Below are positions 5,808-6,253 of a DNA stretch of 6,253 nt, piece after piece. Positions within the stretch are counted from its first letter, which is position 1, and the number at the start of each line of letters is the position of its first letter. Source of the stretch: an uncultured Paraglaciecola sp. (GTDB lineage: Bacteria; Pseudomonadota; Gammaproteobacteria; Enterobacterales; Alteromonadaceae); contig CAJQKX010000033.1 of assembly GCA_905479025.1 (NCBI GenBank), positions 1 to 6,253 on the forward strand. The letters are read 5' to 3'. The translations under genes and the position numbers were made by a program. The notes beneath the pieces were generated by a model that was given only the letters and a program-made list of their open reading frames with translations, did not search any database and had not been told where the DNA came from.

Positions 5808-6253
5808 CTAGCGGTTCTTCGCCTCAATCCACTGGGCCATATACTGAGTGCTTTTTAGTTGGTGGTGATGCAACATCTGTCCAATAAAGTTATTTGCACG
5901 ATGACTTTCAAGGTTGTCTTGTATCTCACCGATACGGGCGAGTATCTTTGGTTGGATTTTATCTTTATCAAAATTAGCATTAATAAGTCGATACCCATTT
6001 TGTTGTTTTTGCTGCCATAACTCTTCGTTTTGATAAAGCTGTATGGCATGTTCTGCAAAATGTTCGGCACTGTTTTTATGATTATCAAATTTATCTAAAT
6101 CTGTGGACAGCCCAGACCAGTCTAATCCCATTGTCATGCCCTCAATACCAATGTTGGTAGTAACATTTGGCGTTCCACAAAACATTGCCTCAGCTAACTT
6201 ACCTTTTATACCTGCCCCAAAACGTAACGGGGCTAAACATACCCTTGCTTGTT
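5808..6253 (-). CDS. Glycosyltransferase (GT4-type), C-terminal part, continues off the window
   Basis: The frame is open from the right edge to TAG at 5810-5808 and gives 147 residues. It contains the signature of the C-terminal nucleotide-sugar-binding domain of group 1 glycosyltransferases: VCLAPLRFGAGIKGKLAEAM followed by CGTPNVTTNIGIEGM, with the E-x-x-x-x-G-T-P pattern whose Glu contacts the donor sugar nucleotide. The rest is a helical tail (HFAEHAIQLYQNEELWQQKQ and later) normal for the family. An internal ATG at 6185 is not the start, because the family motif begins upstream of it. Such enzymes add sugars to lipopolysaccharide, capsule or other surface glycans; the acceptor cannot be told from this part. 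The N-terminal domain lies outside the window. Confidence 0.9.
   Translation of the reverse strand, partial: QARVCLAPLRFGAGIKGKLAEAMFCGTPNVTTNIGIEGMTMGLDWSGLSTDLDKFDNHKNSAEHFAEHAIQLYQNEELWQQKQQNGYRLINANFDKDKIQPKILARIGEIQDNLESHRANNFIGQMLHHHQLKSTQYMAQWIEAKNR

Overview
The window looks like a piece of chromosome from a marine gammaproteobacterium, probably of the Alteromonadales (Glaciecola/Paraglaciecola-like). This is inferred from the moderately AT-rich composition, the gene types and the style of the proteins, not from a database match. No rRNA, tRNA or CRISPR array was seen.

Left part (1-610): the window opens inside an insertion sequence. The first 20 codons of an IS3-family OrfA-like transposase read leftward off the edge, with a good ribosome binding site, a TATAAT box and a probable IS terminus near 122. 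About 490 bases of non-coding or decayed DNA follow, with one AT-rich hairpin close to the end of the next operon.

Second block (611-2035, minus strand): a two-gene operon transcribed leftward. First comes an acetoacetate-decarboxylase-like protein with a Lys-Lys pair, then 15 bases later an NAD(P)-dependent short-chain dehydrogenase with a complete catalytic tetrad. A decarboxylase followed by a reductase suggests processing of a beta-keto acid, but the substrate is unknown. The intergenic region in front of the operon holds a perfect 12+12-base inverted repeat that is a good operator candidate, plus two imperfect hairpins.

Third block (2557-5802, plus strand): a single protein that fuses a CsdA/SufS-type cysteine desulfurase to its SufE/CsdE sulfur acceptor; a broken membrane-anchored thioredoxin-like gene (CPSC motif, three frame changes, probable lost start codon); and an exported purine nucleoside permease (NUP)-family protein. 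The end of the broken gene overlaps the NUP start as ATGA, so the three were probably once a tightly coupled operon. This remnant is the most interesting thing found: a thiol-redox gene between a sulfur-mobilising enzyme and a periplasmic nucleoside-binding protein, now apparently decaying.

Right edge (5808-6253, minus strand): the C-terminal part of a GT4-type glycosyltransferase, convergent with the NUP gene and only five bases from it. No clearly novel defence or mobile system was found.
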